Shown here in pieces: positions 17,057-25,349 of a stretch of DNA of 64,000 nucleotides (within the stretch, counting starts at the first letter, position 1; each line of letters opens with the position of its first letter). The DNA lies in NCBI RefSeq assembly GCF_014646655.1, contig NZ_BMNR01000001.1, forward strand, positions 469,382 to 533,381. Direction: 5' to 3'. Under the pieces are notes generated by a model. That model was not told the origin of the DNA. It searched no databases and saw only the letters and a program-made list of their open reading frames with translations. The DNA is from Yeosuana aromativorans (GTDB taxonomy: Bacteria; Bacteroidota; Bacteroidia; Flavobacteriales; Flavobacteriaceae). Both the position numbers and the translations under genes were made by a program.

Positions 17057-17765
17057 CCTGTATATTTATATCGTTGGCTCTTCTTATTTCTGAATTAAAG
17101 TCGCCTTTTCTTTTTTGCCTGTACTCTGTAAACAAAATTCGCATGTCTTCACTCATTTTGTTCTGAATGTCATCCACCAAAATGCAATCATAGGAATTCA
17201 ATCCGTAAACAGGTTTGTTTCTGGCTTTTTCATTGTCTTTTCTATCGTCAATGCGTCCACGTTGATTCAAATCCTTGTCTATGATAAAAACGGCTTTTGT
17301 TGCCATATCAGAATCTAGTGGCGTATTGCTCTTCAAACTATTAAAAACAGCTTGAACATCTTGTGGACTTCCATAAACAAAATGCCAAAACCGAGTGTCT
17401 TCATACGAACTGATTTCCGTTTTCAATCTTTCTGTTTCTACTTCAGTCCCTTTTGGAACCACCATAACAATTTGAAACTTTTTAAACCCTTTAAACTTAT
17501 CATACACCAACTCTTTTAAATTTGAAGCGGCCAGATAATTATCCATTGGTTTGGCTCCAAGAAAACCAAGAACGGTTATATGATTCTTAAGGAGAATATC
17601 CTCACCTGTATCTGATGAAAACTGCTGCAAATCCATAACGTTTTCATTAACTATATCTATCGGTGTATAATTATGGGTAGCAGGGTACAGAAACAATAAA
17701 AACGTGACTGGCAACAAAAATAAAATCCCTAAAACTATATATCGTTTTGTTTTTGTATTATTCAC
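17043..17765 (-). CDS. Membrane-anchored, cysteine-free SCO/thioredoxin-like protein
   Basis: A 240-residue protein not assigned to a named family. It has an N-terminal anchor helix (IVLGILFLLPVTFLLFLYP) and a periplasmic domain whose segments HITVLGFLGAKP, FQIVMVVPKGTE, WHFVYGSPQDV and KAVFIIDKDLNQRGRID follow the strand order of SCO/thioredoxin folds. It has no CxxxC; the single cysteine (in YDCILVDD) lies near the C-terminus. It overlaps the genuine SCO gene by 14 bases, suggesting a partner or structural paralogue that lost copper binding. The start is a GTG at 17765, just downstream of a terminator. The fold is inferred by eye and the function is unknown. Confidence 0.7.
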   Translation of the reverse strand: MNNTKTKRYIVLGILFLLPVTFLLFLYPATHNYTPIDIVNENVMDLQQFSSDTGEDILLKNHITVLGFLGAKPMDNYLAASNLKELVYDKFKGFKKFQIVMVVPKGTEVETERLKTEISSYEDTRFWHFVYGSPQDVQAVFNSLKSNTPLDSDMATKAVFIIDKDLNQRGRIDDRKDNEKARNKPVYGLNSYDCILVDDIQNKMSEDMRILFTEYRQKRKGDFNSEIRRANDINIQDEKK

Positions 17766-17810
17766 TTACAGGGCTTATTTGTTAACATTAATAGAGTGCA
17801 AAAATAAAAA

Positions 17811-17833
17811 AAGGTGGTTTAATTAACCACCTT
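17811..17833 (-). terminator. Terminator after cytochrome oxidase subunit IV
   Basis: Arms AAGGTGGTT and AACCACCTT form a 9-bp stem; on the minus strand the stem runs into TTTTTTTATTTTT. It lies 38 bases past the subunit IV stop and separates ctaB-coxIII-coxIV from the SCO cluster. A TAnnTTTG match (17799-17806) sits within its T-rich tail and could serve the next gene. Confidence 0.85.
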
Positions 17834-17870
17834 CAGTATATCTTTTAACACAGTATTATGGTGTTTGGTA

Positions 17871-18251
17871 TTAAAAATCAAATTTAATGTAACCATTGTG
17901 ATACACATCATGAATGTATCCGCCTTCTTGCAATAAGATAAATACCAAATATATGATCAAGAATACAGCCGTCCATACTACCATACGCTTTAAACTGGGC
18001 ACTTCGTCCCTCATGTGCATAAAGTCCCAAGTGATATAGTAAGCCTTAACAATGGTCAAGATGATGAAAATCCAGTTAAGGGCTTTCATGCCTAAAAAGT
18101 GACCTGATAAAGATTCTGGTTTGTATATACCCAAGATAACCTCTACCGTTGTTATTATGGATAATAGAATTAAAACACCCCAAATTTTTTGAGTATTGGA
18201 TTTAAACTTGATTAAACCTCTTAAAATTTCCAATTTATGTGCGTGTGCCAT
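17871..18251 (-). CDS. Cytochrome c oxidase subunit IV family protein
   Basis: A 126-residue protein with three membrane helices, typical of the prokaryotic subunit IV (CyoD/CtaF-like) family: helix 1 WGVLILLSIITTVEVILGI, helix 2 LNWIFIILTIVKAYYITWDFMHMRDE, helix 3 VVWTAVFLIIYLVFILL. The conserved 'K.Y....FMH...E' stretch is present. It stabilises the heme-copper oxidase without binding cofactors. The gene lies 20 bases after subunit III and is followed by a terminator, marking the 3' end of this operon. Confidence 0.92.
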   Translation of the reverse strand: MAHAHKLEILRGLIKFKSNTQKIWGVLILLSIITTVEVILGIYKPESLSGHFLGMKALNWIFIILTIVKAYYITWDFMHMRDEVPSLKRMVVWTAVFLIIYLVFILLQEGGYIHDVYHNGYIKFDF

Positions 18252-18271
18252 TTCTAATTATTTTATATCAA

Positions 18272-19252
18272 TTAAACAAGGTAGAAGAATGTAAATACAA
18301 ATACCCAAACTAAATCCACAAAGTGCCAATATAATCCAACTTTCTCAACCATTTCATAGCTTTTGCGTTTTTCATAAGTACCTAAAATAACATTAAAGAA
18401 AATAATGATATTGATGACGACCCCAGAAAATACGTGAAATCCATGGAAACCAGTAATGAAAAAGAAAAAGTCTGCAAACAGTGGAGAACCATATTCATTG
18501 TGATGCAAATTGGCTCCTTCTACAACTTGTGTTGCCTGAGATTTTAATTTATTTAGAGATTCTTCTCTTGACAAAACTGTTGGATGGCCATGCTCATTTA
18601 AAGCTTGTGTTCTCACTAAAATGTTGTCATGGCTTTCCAACCCATGGATAACATTTTCAATAGTGTAAGTAGGTGTTGTACCTTGAGCTTCAGAAACCAG
18701 TCCATTAACATCTTCATGCATGACGTTTTCTACAGGTGTGGCAACTACAAAATCTTTTAAGGCAACGCGTTCCCCATTGGTGTCAACAAACTGTAAAATA
18801 TTACCACCCTTTGTTTGTACTGCTCCATAACTTCCCTTGATGAATGTTGACCATTCCCAAGCTTGAGACCCAACAAATATAAGACCACCTATAATGGTCA
18901 ATAACATATAAATGGTAACTTTTGATTTCTTTAAGTGATGACCTGCATCAACAGCTAATACCATGGTTACAGATGACATAATCAATATAAATGTCATGAA
19001 CGCCACATAAATCATGGGGTGTTCTTGACCGTGCAAAAATGGCACGTGGGTAAATACTTCATCGGCAATAGGCCAAGAATCTATAAACTTAAATCTTGAA
19101 AATCCGTAGGCTGCCAAAAACCCAGAGAATGTTAAGGCATCTGAAACAATGAAAAACCACATCATCATTTTACCATAACTTGCATGCAAAGGCTTGGTGC
19201 CTCCTCCCCAAGTTTTACCTTCTGTTCCAGTATTTACAACTGTTGTACTCAT
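18272..19252 (-). CDS. Cytochrome c oxidase subunit III with a large loop insertion
   Basis: A 326-residue subunit III. Membrane helices cover residues 30-50, 75-100, 112-135, then 258-280 and the C-terminus, ending HFVDLVWVFVFTFFYLV. The conserved glutamate in SQAWEW (Glu133) and FHGFH are present. Between the third and fourth helices is a hydrophilic segment of about 110 residues (141-252) rich in His, Glu and Asn, absent from classical subunit III. Similar loops occur in Bacteroidota homologues, so I read it as a lineage-specific extramembrane domain. It does not resemble an intein. It sits in an operon between a shorter subunit III-like gene and subunit IV. Confidence 0.94.
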   Translation of the reverse strand: MSTTVVNTGTEGKTWGGGTKPLHASYGKMMMWFFIVSDALTFSGFLAAYGFSRFKFIDSWPIADEVFTHVPFLHGQEHPMIYVAFMTFILIMSSVTMVLAVDAGHHLKKSKVTIYMLLTIIGGLIFVGSQAWEWSTFIKGSYGAVQTKGGNILQFVDTNGERVALKDFVVATPVENVMHEDVNGLVSEAQGTTPTYTIENVIHGLESHDNILVRTQALNEHGHPTVLSREESLNKLKSQATQVVEGANLHHNEYGSPLFADFFFFITGFHGFHVFSGVVINIIIFFNVILGTYEKRKSYEMVEKVGLYWHFVDLVWVFVFTFFYLV

Positions 19253-19331
19253 ATTTATTGGTTGTTATTAAAAAAGTTGCACAAAAATAATCAATTTATT
19301 TATCTATGAAAATATCCAAGTCTAAAATTAA

Positions 19332-19913
19332 TTATCTTACAAAATATAAAAATAAAAAGAGATATACCCAAAGTATATCAATAAAATGCCAGAATGTTGT
19401 TGCCAGTTCAAAACCAAGCATCTTGCTTCTATTGTATTTCTGCCTAAGGTGATTAAAAATTACTACCAATAAACAAATCAAACCTGCAACAACATGTAAA
19501 ATATGCACCATGGCTATCAAATAGATATATGACATGGTAACATTACTTGTTGGCCCTGTAAAATTGTATCCTAGGTCAATAATTTGTTTAAATCCCAAAA
19601 ACTGGCTGTATATAAACACCACTCCTAAAACCAAAGTAGCTAACAACCAAACCGTTGTTAAACTTCTATTATCTTTTTTTAAGGCGCTTTTTGCGAATAT
19701 AAAAGTCAGGCTACTTACAAAAATAATAACTGTACTTATTACAAATTGATTGGGCAATTGAAAATCCTTTAACCAATCCGTTCTGGTACTGCTCACAATA
19801 AAAGCACTGGTCCAGGCCGCAAAAGACATAATAAGTGAGATGATACCAAACCATAGCATCATTTTTTTAGCTCTGATGGTTTTCTCTTTTTCCGTTCCTT
19901 GAGTTAAATCCAT
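19332..19913 (-). CDS. Heme-copper oxidase subunit III-like protein (short form)
   Basis: A 193-residue, five-helix protein of the subunit III superfamily, ending FWHFIDILWVYLFLFLYFVR, close to the end of its larger neighbour. It keeps HILHVVAG in the fourth helix but lacks the conserved glutamate: where the larger protein has SQAWEW, this has SQFLGF (Gly107 at the Glu position). It lies between ctaB (7-base gap) and the larger subunit III (79-base gap). Both forms are commonly adjacent in Flavobacteria; this copy may be an additional structural subunit rather than the canonical one. Confidence 0.9.
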   Translation of the reverse strand: MDLTQGTEKEKTIRAKKMMLWFGIISLIMSFAAWTSAFIVSSTRTDWLKDFQLPNQFVISTVIIFVSSLTFIFAKSALKKDNRSLTTVWLLATLVLGVVFIYSQFLGFKQIIDLGYNFTGPTSNVTMSYIYLIAMVHILHVVAGLICLLVVIFNHLRQKYNRSKMLGFELATTFWHFIDILWVYLFLFLYFVR

Positions 19914-19920
19914 TTTTAAA

Positions 19921-20811
19921 TTATCTTATAAATTTATCAATCACATAAACTATTTGAACAAGCGTGATGTACGAAACACTTGCCAACATAAGTTGTTTTG
20001 CGGCTTTTGTTGTCATTTTTTTAAACAACTGAACAGCGTAAAACAACATGCCCAGCCCCAAAACAAATACAATACAAGCTGATGGTATTGACAGATGTAG
20101 TTTCCCCGTAAACCCTAATACCGGCATGATGGATACCAATATGGTCCAAACCGTGTACATAATAACTTGAACAGCGGTACCTTTATCTTGTTTTCCTGTG
20201 GGCAACATATAAAATCCACCCTTTTTGTAATCATCAAATAAAAACCACCCAATGGACCAAAAATGGGGGAATTGCCAAAAAAACTGTAAGGCAAACAAGG
20301 TTCCTGGCTCAATTCCAAAATCATTAGTGGCCGCCACCCAACCTAACATAAATGGGATGGCCCCGGGGATGGCACCTACAAATACTGACAATGGTGTTTT
20401 GGTCTTTAATGGTGTGTAAACACTGGTATATAAAAAAATGGATATGGCCCCAAACATGGCCGTTTGCTTGTTGATGTTGTAAAGAATGATAATTCCCAAC
20501 AAGGTGAAAACAGAAGCGATAATAAAAGCCGTGTTAACAGACATGCGGCCAGCAGGAATAGGTCTGTTTTTGGTACGATCCATCAAGGCATCCAAATCCT
20601 TTTCAATGATTTGGTTAAAAGCGTTGGAAGCGCCTACCATAAAATACCCGCCGAAAGCCAACAATATTAAGGTTTTAAAATCAACGGTGTCTACCCCTAA
20701 CAAATAGCCAGCTAATGATGAAAACACAACGCTTAATGCCAATCGCATTTTGGTGATTTCCTTAAAATCTGAAATTACGGAACTTGCCGATAATGAATTA
20801 GAATAGTTCAA
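19921..20811 (-). CDS. ctaB: Heme O synthase (protoheme IX farnesyltransferase)
   Basis: A 296-residue polyprenyltransferase of the UbiA superfamily with the diagnostic NAFNQIIEKDLDALMDRTKNRP motif (Mg-prenyl diphosphate site) and a second region DDYKKGGFYMLP. It farnesylates heme B to heme O in the inner membrane, the first step to heme A for an aa3-type oxidase; the heme A synthase is not in this window. The start is a TTG at 20811: an in-frame stop lies 8 codons upstream and the first ATG (20748) would cut into the conserved EITKMRLALS segment. A full promoter lies 36 bases upstream. It heads the operon with the subunit III and IV genes. Confidence 0.95.
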   Translation of the reverse strand: MNYSNSLSASSVISDFKEITKMRLALSVVFSSLAGYLLGVDTVDFKTLILLAFGGYFMVGASNAFNQIIEKDLDALMDRTKNRPIPAGRMSVNTAFIIASVFTLLGIIILYNINKQTAMFGAISIFLYTSVYTPLKTKTPLSVFVGAIPGAIPFMLGWVAATNDFGIEPGTLFALQFFWQFPHFWSIGWFLFDDYKKGGFYMLPTGKQDKGTAVQVIMYTVWTILVSIMPVLGFTGKLHLSIPSACIVFVLGLGMLFYAVQLFKKMTTKAAKQLMLASVSYITLVQIVYVIDKFIR

Positions 20812-20846
20812 TGTTACTTTTAATGGTGGCTTTTACAATGCGAGTG

Positions 20847-20876
20847 CAAAGATACTTTATTAATGAATTTCAGCAA
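20847..20876 (-). promoter_or_regulatory. Promoter of the ctaB-coxIII-coxIV operon
   Basis: The minus strand reads TTG, 19 bases, TATCTTTG, an exact fit to the Bacteroidota consensus TTG-N19-TAnnTTTG. The -7 element ends 36 bases before the TTG start codon of ctaB, which supports that start. Confidence 0.75.
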
Positions 20877-20959
20877 TGTTTTTTAAAGCTAAAATTTTGT
20901 TTTAACAATCTGAAATAAAAAGATTTCGTACTTTTAAATATCAATTAAACCAATCAAAT

Positions 20960-21823
20960 ATGAAAACCATCACATACTTTTGCTCCATTCTTGCTTTTTC
21001 AACGATCATCACTTCCTATTCACAAGATGTTGTTATTGAAACACAACAATTGTCAAAAAATGTGTATATGCTAACAGGGCAAGGTGGAAACATAGGTCTC
21101 TCAATAGGCGATGACGGCGTGTTTATGATTGATGATCAATTTGCAAGGTTAACTCCTCAAATTTTAGAAGCCATTAAAAAACTTAGTGATAAGCCCATCC
21201 AGTTTTTAGTGAACACCCATTGGCACGGCGATCATACCGGTGGCAATGAAAATATAGGCAAACAAGGTGTGACAATCATTGCGCAAGACAATGTGTATAA
21301 ACGCCTGAGTGAAGCTACTCCTGAAACCCCAAAAATTGCTTTGCCAACCATTACGTTTAATGACAAGTTGCACATTCACATCAATGGTGAAGATGTGCTT
21401 GTTTTTCATGTTGACAATGCCCATACCGATGGTGATGCCTTGCTGTATTTTCCAGACAGCAATGTGTTACATACCGGAGACACGTTTTTTAGCGGACTCT
21501 ATCCGTTTATCGATTTAGATTCTGGCGGAAGTGTTGACGGTTACATAGCAGCCGTAAAAAGAGCGTTGATGGTAGTGGATGATGATACTAAAATCATTCC
21601 CGGTCACGGTAAATTATCAAACAAAAAAGGATACGAATTTTTCTTGGGTATGCTTGAAGATTTGAAATCGAAAGTTTTAGCAGAAATTTCCAAAGGAAAA
21701 ACCGAAGATGATGTTGCCGCAAACACAAGCTTAACCAAAACATATGATGATTTAGGTTACAGTTGGGCGTTTATAAATAGTGAACGGATACGAAGAACGT
21801 TTTATAAAGGCTTAAAACATTAA
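20960..21823 (+). CDS. Exported MBL-fold metallo-hydrolase
   Basis: A 287-residue metallo-beta-lactamase-fold protein with a signal peptide (about residues 1-21, ending TSYSQ). Metal ligands are in place: HWHGDH (His87, His89, Asp91, His92), NAHTDGDAL, LHTGDTFF and IPGHG. The HxHxDH signature with an aspartate preserves both zinc sites of the hydrolase family, more like broad 'beta-lactamase-like' hydrolases than true subclass B1 lactamases, which lack the first aspartate-histidine pair arrangement seen here. The substrate is unknown and resistance should not be inferred. The gene is divergent from ctaB and stops 2 bases before a convergent lipoprotein gene. Confidence 0.9.
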   Translation: MKTITYFCSILAFSTIITSYSQDVVIETQQLSKNVYMLTGQGGNIGLSIGDDGVFMIDDQFARLTPQILEAIKKLSDKPIQFLVNTHWHGDHTGGNENIGKQGVTIIAQDNVYKRLSEATPETPKIALPTITFNDKLHIHINGEDVLVFHVDNAHTDGDALLYFPDSNVLHTGDTFFSGLYPFIDLDSGGSVDGYIAAVKRALMVVDDDTKIIPGHGKLSNKKGYEFFLGMLEDLKSKVLAEISKGKTEDDVAANTSLTKTYDDLGYSWAFINSERIRRTFYKGLKH

Positions 21824-21825
21824 TT

Positions 21826-22167
21826 TCACCTAGGGTCTACCCAAACGGTTTCAATAAATTTAGCATCCTCAAACTCCTCACAATCATTATATGGGCCGTC
21901 AAAACCCCCTAATGAACAAAGGGGCTCACAACTTGTAGAGATTACTGATGATTGTCCGTCTGGAAAGTTTTGAAAATTTAAAACGTAAACATAATCTCCT
22001 TTGTAAAGATATTTGTCAACACTGGCGCTTGGCGTTTGCTTATTGTTATTCTCTAAGAAATTGTCAATGTATGATTGAACACATTTTGGGTAATTGTTAT
22101 TTAAATGATTGCTTTCACAGCCAATAGCTAACAAAACAACAGCAGCTCCAATTATTAATTTTAACAT
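21826..22167 (-). CDS. Small cysteine-rich lipoprotein, unknown function
   Basis: A 113-residue protein starting MLKLIIGAAVVLLAIGCESN, a clear lipoprotein signal with lipobox AIGC. The mature part has paired cysteines (TSCEPLCSLGGFDGPYNDC) and a YVYVLNF strand, recalling the small DUF6970-type lipoproteins of Bacteroidota, although I am not certain of that family. The ATG at 22167 was chosen; a longer frame from 22224 adds 19 residues ahead of the signal peptide. It follows remB by 46 bases and may be co-transcribed. It is probably anchored in the outer membrane. Confidence 0.7.
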   Translation of the reverse strand: MLKLIIGAAVVLLAIGCESNHLNNNYPKCVQSYIDNFLENNNKQTPSASVDKYLYKGDYVYVLNFQNFPDGQSSVISTSCEPLCSLGGFDGPYNDCEEFEDAKFIETVWVDPR

Positions 22168-22213
22168 ACGTGTTTTTATTTGATAGATGCAAATAAAGAC
22201 AAATGGTTGCTTG

Positions 22214-24313
22214 CTAAAAATCAAAATACCAGTTAAACAAATCGGTTCGTAATCCGATGTTGAACCAAACGGTGTTGGACTTAAATGTTGTTGCTGTTTC
22301 TACCTCAGGGTTAAAATTCCTAAACGTGATGTCAGTAAATATCTTCAAGTTTGATGCAGGATTTATTAAATAACCGGCTTGCAAATTAGCATAAAAGGTG
22401 TTGGTTTTTATGCCTTGACCCACTGTAACGCCTGTATCAAACGGTCTGTCATTATAATTTCTATAAATATCGCCCCCATAACTAAAATTGTCGGTGCCAT
22501 TATTGTAATCAAAACCTCTGACCCCAAAAATAAACTTGGCATTTCCAAACCAACGTTTGAAATGGTATCTTCCTATCACTATCGCTTCACTAAAATTGGA
22601 ACCCCACAGGTGTGCCATGGATTGGTTTTCATTTCCATAATTTAGAATAATGGTGTTGTGCGAATAGGTATAAGGCCTCACCCTGTTATATTCAAATTGC
22701 AACAACAAATTATCCACTTTAAAGGCATCATAATATTTGATTCCCAATTGATAACCGAATTTGTTTTTCCAGCTTTTATCTCCCGCTTTTACATCACTTA
22801 ATGAAAACTCATCCAAGATAAACTGACTGTATAGATTAATATTATCATTCCACTTGTATTTAGCAGAAGCACCAACCAGAGCATTGCCGGCTCCTTGCCC
22901 AGTTTCAAACTCAATGGCTCGGTAAAATATGATTGGATTCAGGTAGTTGATATCAAATCCTCTGTTATTGCTATTGGTCCATACTACAGATTCAAACAAA
23001 CCTACATTAACCCGTTTGGAGACGTTCCAACTTAAATAATGATTGGCCATATATTTGGTTAAAAAAGCCCCATCAACCGTAGCTTCTGGCCTTACATCTT
23101 TTAACCACATCCAGGTATTTGTATATTTTATTTTCCAAAAGGTGGTATTGAGTTTTAAAAATGGATGCGGACTGGACACATCACTTAAAAACAAGGATCG
23201 ATAACCATCACCAATAAAATTTTTACCATGACCAAACTGAATATTGATAAACTTGGCTGGCGCATAAGATAGATATGCTTCCGCTACTGGATAATCATAC
23301 GAATCTGTCTTAAACCGTTTGCCAATTCCCCTACCGGGTACAATTGCAGGATCTGGGCCAAACGCCTTCAAACTTTCGGCGTAGTCATTGATATACTGTG
23401 CAAAGCGACCTTGGCTTTCAAAAACAGTTGCGTAAAAATTAAAGTGTTTACCCAAACCACCTTGCACCAACACGCCCCGAGTGTTATTGTAAGTGGTATT
23501 AAAATCAGCTTCAGTATCTTTTCCAACCTCTAAATCAAAAATAGGATCTATGGTAAACCAGTAGTCGTTCCCTTCCAATTGTACCAAATGTTCATTCCAT
23601 AATTTCTTTCCTGCCCACGTATTTGTTTCCTTTTTTAAAGCGTCATTTTGAGCTTCAAAATCGTAATACTTGGAAACTTCATCATATACAAATGGTTTTG
23701 ATGCTGTATGGCTATTGGTACCAATGAGGTTCATGCTTTTATCAAATCTAGAATAATCGGCATGGGTAAAGGGAATATTCAATTGACTTGAATACGCTTT
23801 ATTTGTAAAGGTTTTCAGTGATTTGTTAACCTTATTAAATTCTGATTTTGCTTCTTTTTCAAGTATTGAAATTTCATTGTCATTTCTTAGGTCGGTTGTT
23901 TTTACCGGTTGATTAACAAAAGGAATTTTGATGGGTATAGAATATTGTTTAAATGTAGGATTTCCGTTGTACGTGCCCGGTTTAATTTTTGGGAACAAAG
24001 CAAATACGCGTTTGGCTTCTTCTTTTAGATCGTCATACATAGCATCCACATAAATAACCTTAAATTGACCTGTAGTATCCACTTCAAACAGCACCACCAT
24101 TTCGCCTTTATAATTGTCATCCAATACCTTTTGGGGCACTTTAAAATTATCTGATACTAACTGAAAGACATGGTTGTCAAAACATTGTTGTTGTGATTCT
24201 AAGGACTGACTTTCGCAATCAGGAAAAACAGGTGGCTTTTCATAAAAAGCAACATTTTGCGAAAACAGGCTGTATTGAACTAAAAGTAGGAGTAGTACAA
24301 TGAATTGCTTCAT
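22214..24313 (-). CDS. remB: Gliding motility protein RemB-like, with N-terminal TonB-C-like domain
   Basis: A 699-residue exported protein with signal peptide (residues 1-19, ending SLFSQ). Residues about 25-130 form a TonB C-terminal-like domain: PPVFPDCES...C, then VVLFEVDTTGQFKVIYV, KPGTYNG and YSIPIKIPF, parallel to the two TonB proteins encoded just upstream. The remainder is an outer-membrane beta-barrel resembling the Wzi/capsule-assembly type, with many alternating aromatic strands and an F-terminal residue (LFNWYFDF). It matches my memory of Flavobacterium RemB, a protein affecting gliding and phage sensitivity. The name is moderately secure; the domain picture is read from sequence. 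A small lipoprotein gene follows. Confidence 0.65.
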   Translation of the reverse strand: MKQFIVLLLLLVQYSLFSQNVAFYEKPPVFPDCESQSLESQQQCFDNHVFQLVSDNFKVPQKVLDDNYKGEMVVLFEVDTTGQFKVIYVDAMYDDLKEEAKRVFALFPKIKPGTYNGNPTFKQYSIPIKIPFVNQPVKTTDLRNDNEISILEKEAKSEFNKVNKSLKTFTNKAYSSQLNIPFTHADYSRFDKSMNLIGTNSHTASKPFVYDEVSKYYDFEAQNDALKKETNTWAGKKLWNEHLVQLEGNDYWFTIDPIFDLEVGKDTEADFNTTYNNTRGVLVQGGLGKHFNFYATVFESQGRFAQYINDYAESLKAFGPDPAIVPGRGIGKRFKTDSYDYPVAEAYLSYAPAKFINIQFGHGKNFIGDGYRSLFLSDVSSPHPFLKLNTTFWKIKYTNTWMWLKDVRPEATVDGAFLTKYMANHYLSWNVSKRVNVGLFESVVWTNSNNRGFDINYLNPIIFYRAIEFETGQGAGNALVGASAKYKWNDNINLYSQFILDEFSLSDVKAGDKSWKNKFGYQLGIKYYDAFKVDNLLLQFEYNRVRPYTYSHNTIILNYGNENQSMAHLWGSNFSEAIVIGRYHFKRWFGNAKFIFGVRGFDYNNGTDNFSYGGDIYRNYNDRPFDTGVTVGQGIKTNTFYANLQAGYLINPASNLKIFTDITFRNFNPEVETATTFKSNTVWFNIGLRTDLFNWYFDF

Positions 24314-24373
24314 AGAATGATATAAGAATTGTTATAAAGCTGAAAGATACTATATTTTTGATAATGATATAAA

Positions 24374-24404
24374 AAAACCATTACCCTTTAAAGATAACGG
24401 TTTT
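24374..24404 (-). terminator. Terminator after the second TonB gene
   Basis: On the minus strand, AAAACCGTTA pairs with TAATGGTTTT (one G-U wobble) around an 11-base loop and continues into Ts. It lies 20 bases past the stop of the TonB gene at 24424 and before remB, so remB would be transcribed separately. Confidence 0.65.
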
Positions 24405-24423
24405 ACAAAATATTTTTTTAACT

Positions 24424-25221
24424 CTAATCCTGAACTTTAAAAATAATAGGCAAGGAGTAAATAACCCCAACGGGTTTATCTAGTTGTTTGCCCGGAACCA
24501 TATCAGGAATTCTATTTATGACCCGCTCTGCCTCTTCATCCAATTTGGGATGTGTAGAACGCGCTCTAATATTTGTTACATGGCCCGTCTTATCAATTTT
24601 GAATACAACATTAATCCTTTGAATACCAGACAAACCATATTCTGGCGCAATGCTTCCATCAAAGTTTTTTTGTACTAGTTTCGAGATTTTTTCGGACATG
24701 CATTTTCTTCTTTCATCATTGTTTTTGGCTTCCTCACAACCCGGATAAATAGGAACTACTTCAACAAAATTGACTGATATATTTACTTCTTCATCTTTTT
24801 TAGGCACATTTACATCTTTAGGGTCGATAGGCTTATCAGAAGTTATATTTTGATCAGAACTTTCAATATCTAATGCATCTTTTATTTTCCAATCATTATC
24901 TACTATTTTAGGATTGGTCGTTAATATTACTTTCTTTCCAATTACCTTTTGTTTAATATCTGATTTTGGCTCATAAACCTTGTATTTATCAATTGAAACA
25001 TCTGTGATGTTATCATCAGGAATTTTCATAACAATTTCCTTTGGAATTGTTGTTTCAACCTTCATCTCTAACAGACCATATACAGTCAATAGACAAACTA
25101 TTAACCCTACTTGAAAGTAAATGGTTGTGCTTTTTTGTAAATTTGCATCATGCTTTTGCGGTTTTTTCACGATTCTCCCATTTTGCCGAATGGGTTCGTG
25201 AGTTTTCTTTGGATTACTCAT
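24424..25221 (-). CDS. TonB family energy transducer (copy 2)
   Basis: A 265-residue TonB protein: cytoplasmic basic N-terminus (RQNGRIVKKPQKHD), one membrane helix (IYFQVGLIVCLLTVYGLLEM), a charged periplasmic linker without a poly-proline run, and a C-terminal domain opening VVPIYPGCEEAKNNDERRKCM and ending YSLPIIFKVQD. TonB proteins couple the proton motive force through ExbBD to outer-membrane receptors. The C-terminal 110 residues are closely related to the next TonB upstream, a tandem duplication. A terminator follows, and another separates it from its paralogue, so each is its own unit. Confidence 0.93.
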   Translation of the reverse strand: MSNPKKTHEPIRQNGRIVKKPQKHDANLQKSTTIYFQVGLIVCLLTVYGLLEMKVETTIPKEIVMKIPDDNITDVSIDKYKVYEPKSDIKQKVIGKKVILTTNPKIVDNDWKIKDALDIESSDQNITSDKPIDPKDVNVPKKDEEVNISVNFVEVVPIYPGCEEAKNNDERRKCMSEKISKLVQKNFDGSIAPEYGLSGIQRINVVFKIDKTGHVTNIRARSTHPKLDEEAERVINRIPDMVPGKQLDKPVGVIYSLPIIFKVQD

Positions 25222-25280
25222 AATATTTTTAGATTAAATGTTAATATTATGCTAAAATCACAATAAGCATACCAAAAAAG

Positions 25281-25311
25281 AAATCCCGTTACAAATTTTG
25301 TAACGGGATTT
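25281..25311 (-). terminator. Strong terminator between the tandem TonB genes
   Basis: Arms AAATCCCGTTACAAA and TTTGTAACGGGATTT form a 15-bp perfect inverted repeat with a near-absent loop; the minus strand then reads TTTCTTTTTT. It lies 39 bases past the stop of the first TonB gene and 60 bases before the start of the second. Confidence 0.85.
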
Positions 25312-25349
25312 TATATTTAAGGTTTCTTTTGTTAAAGGACCTATTATTA

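Noticed and set aside
18500-18830. Insertion in subunit III considered as an intein
   Set aside because: No Cys/Ser at the splice junction, no HN motif and no endonuclease signature; length is too short for a standard intein.
20960-21823. MBL-fold enzyme as a beta-lactamase resistance gene
   Set aside because: The HxHxDH pattern is common to many hydrolases; sequence alone does not support a resistance function.
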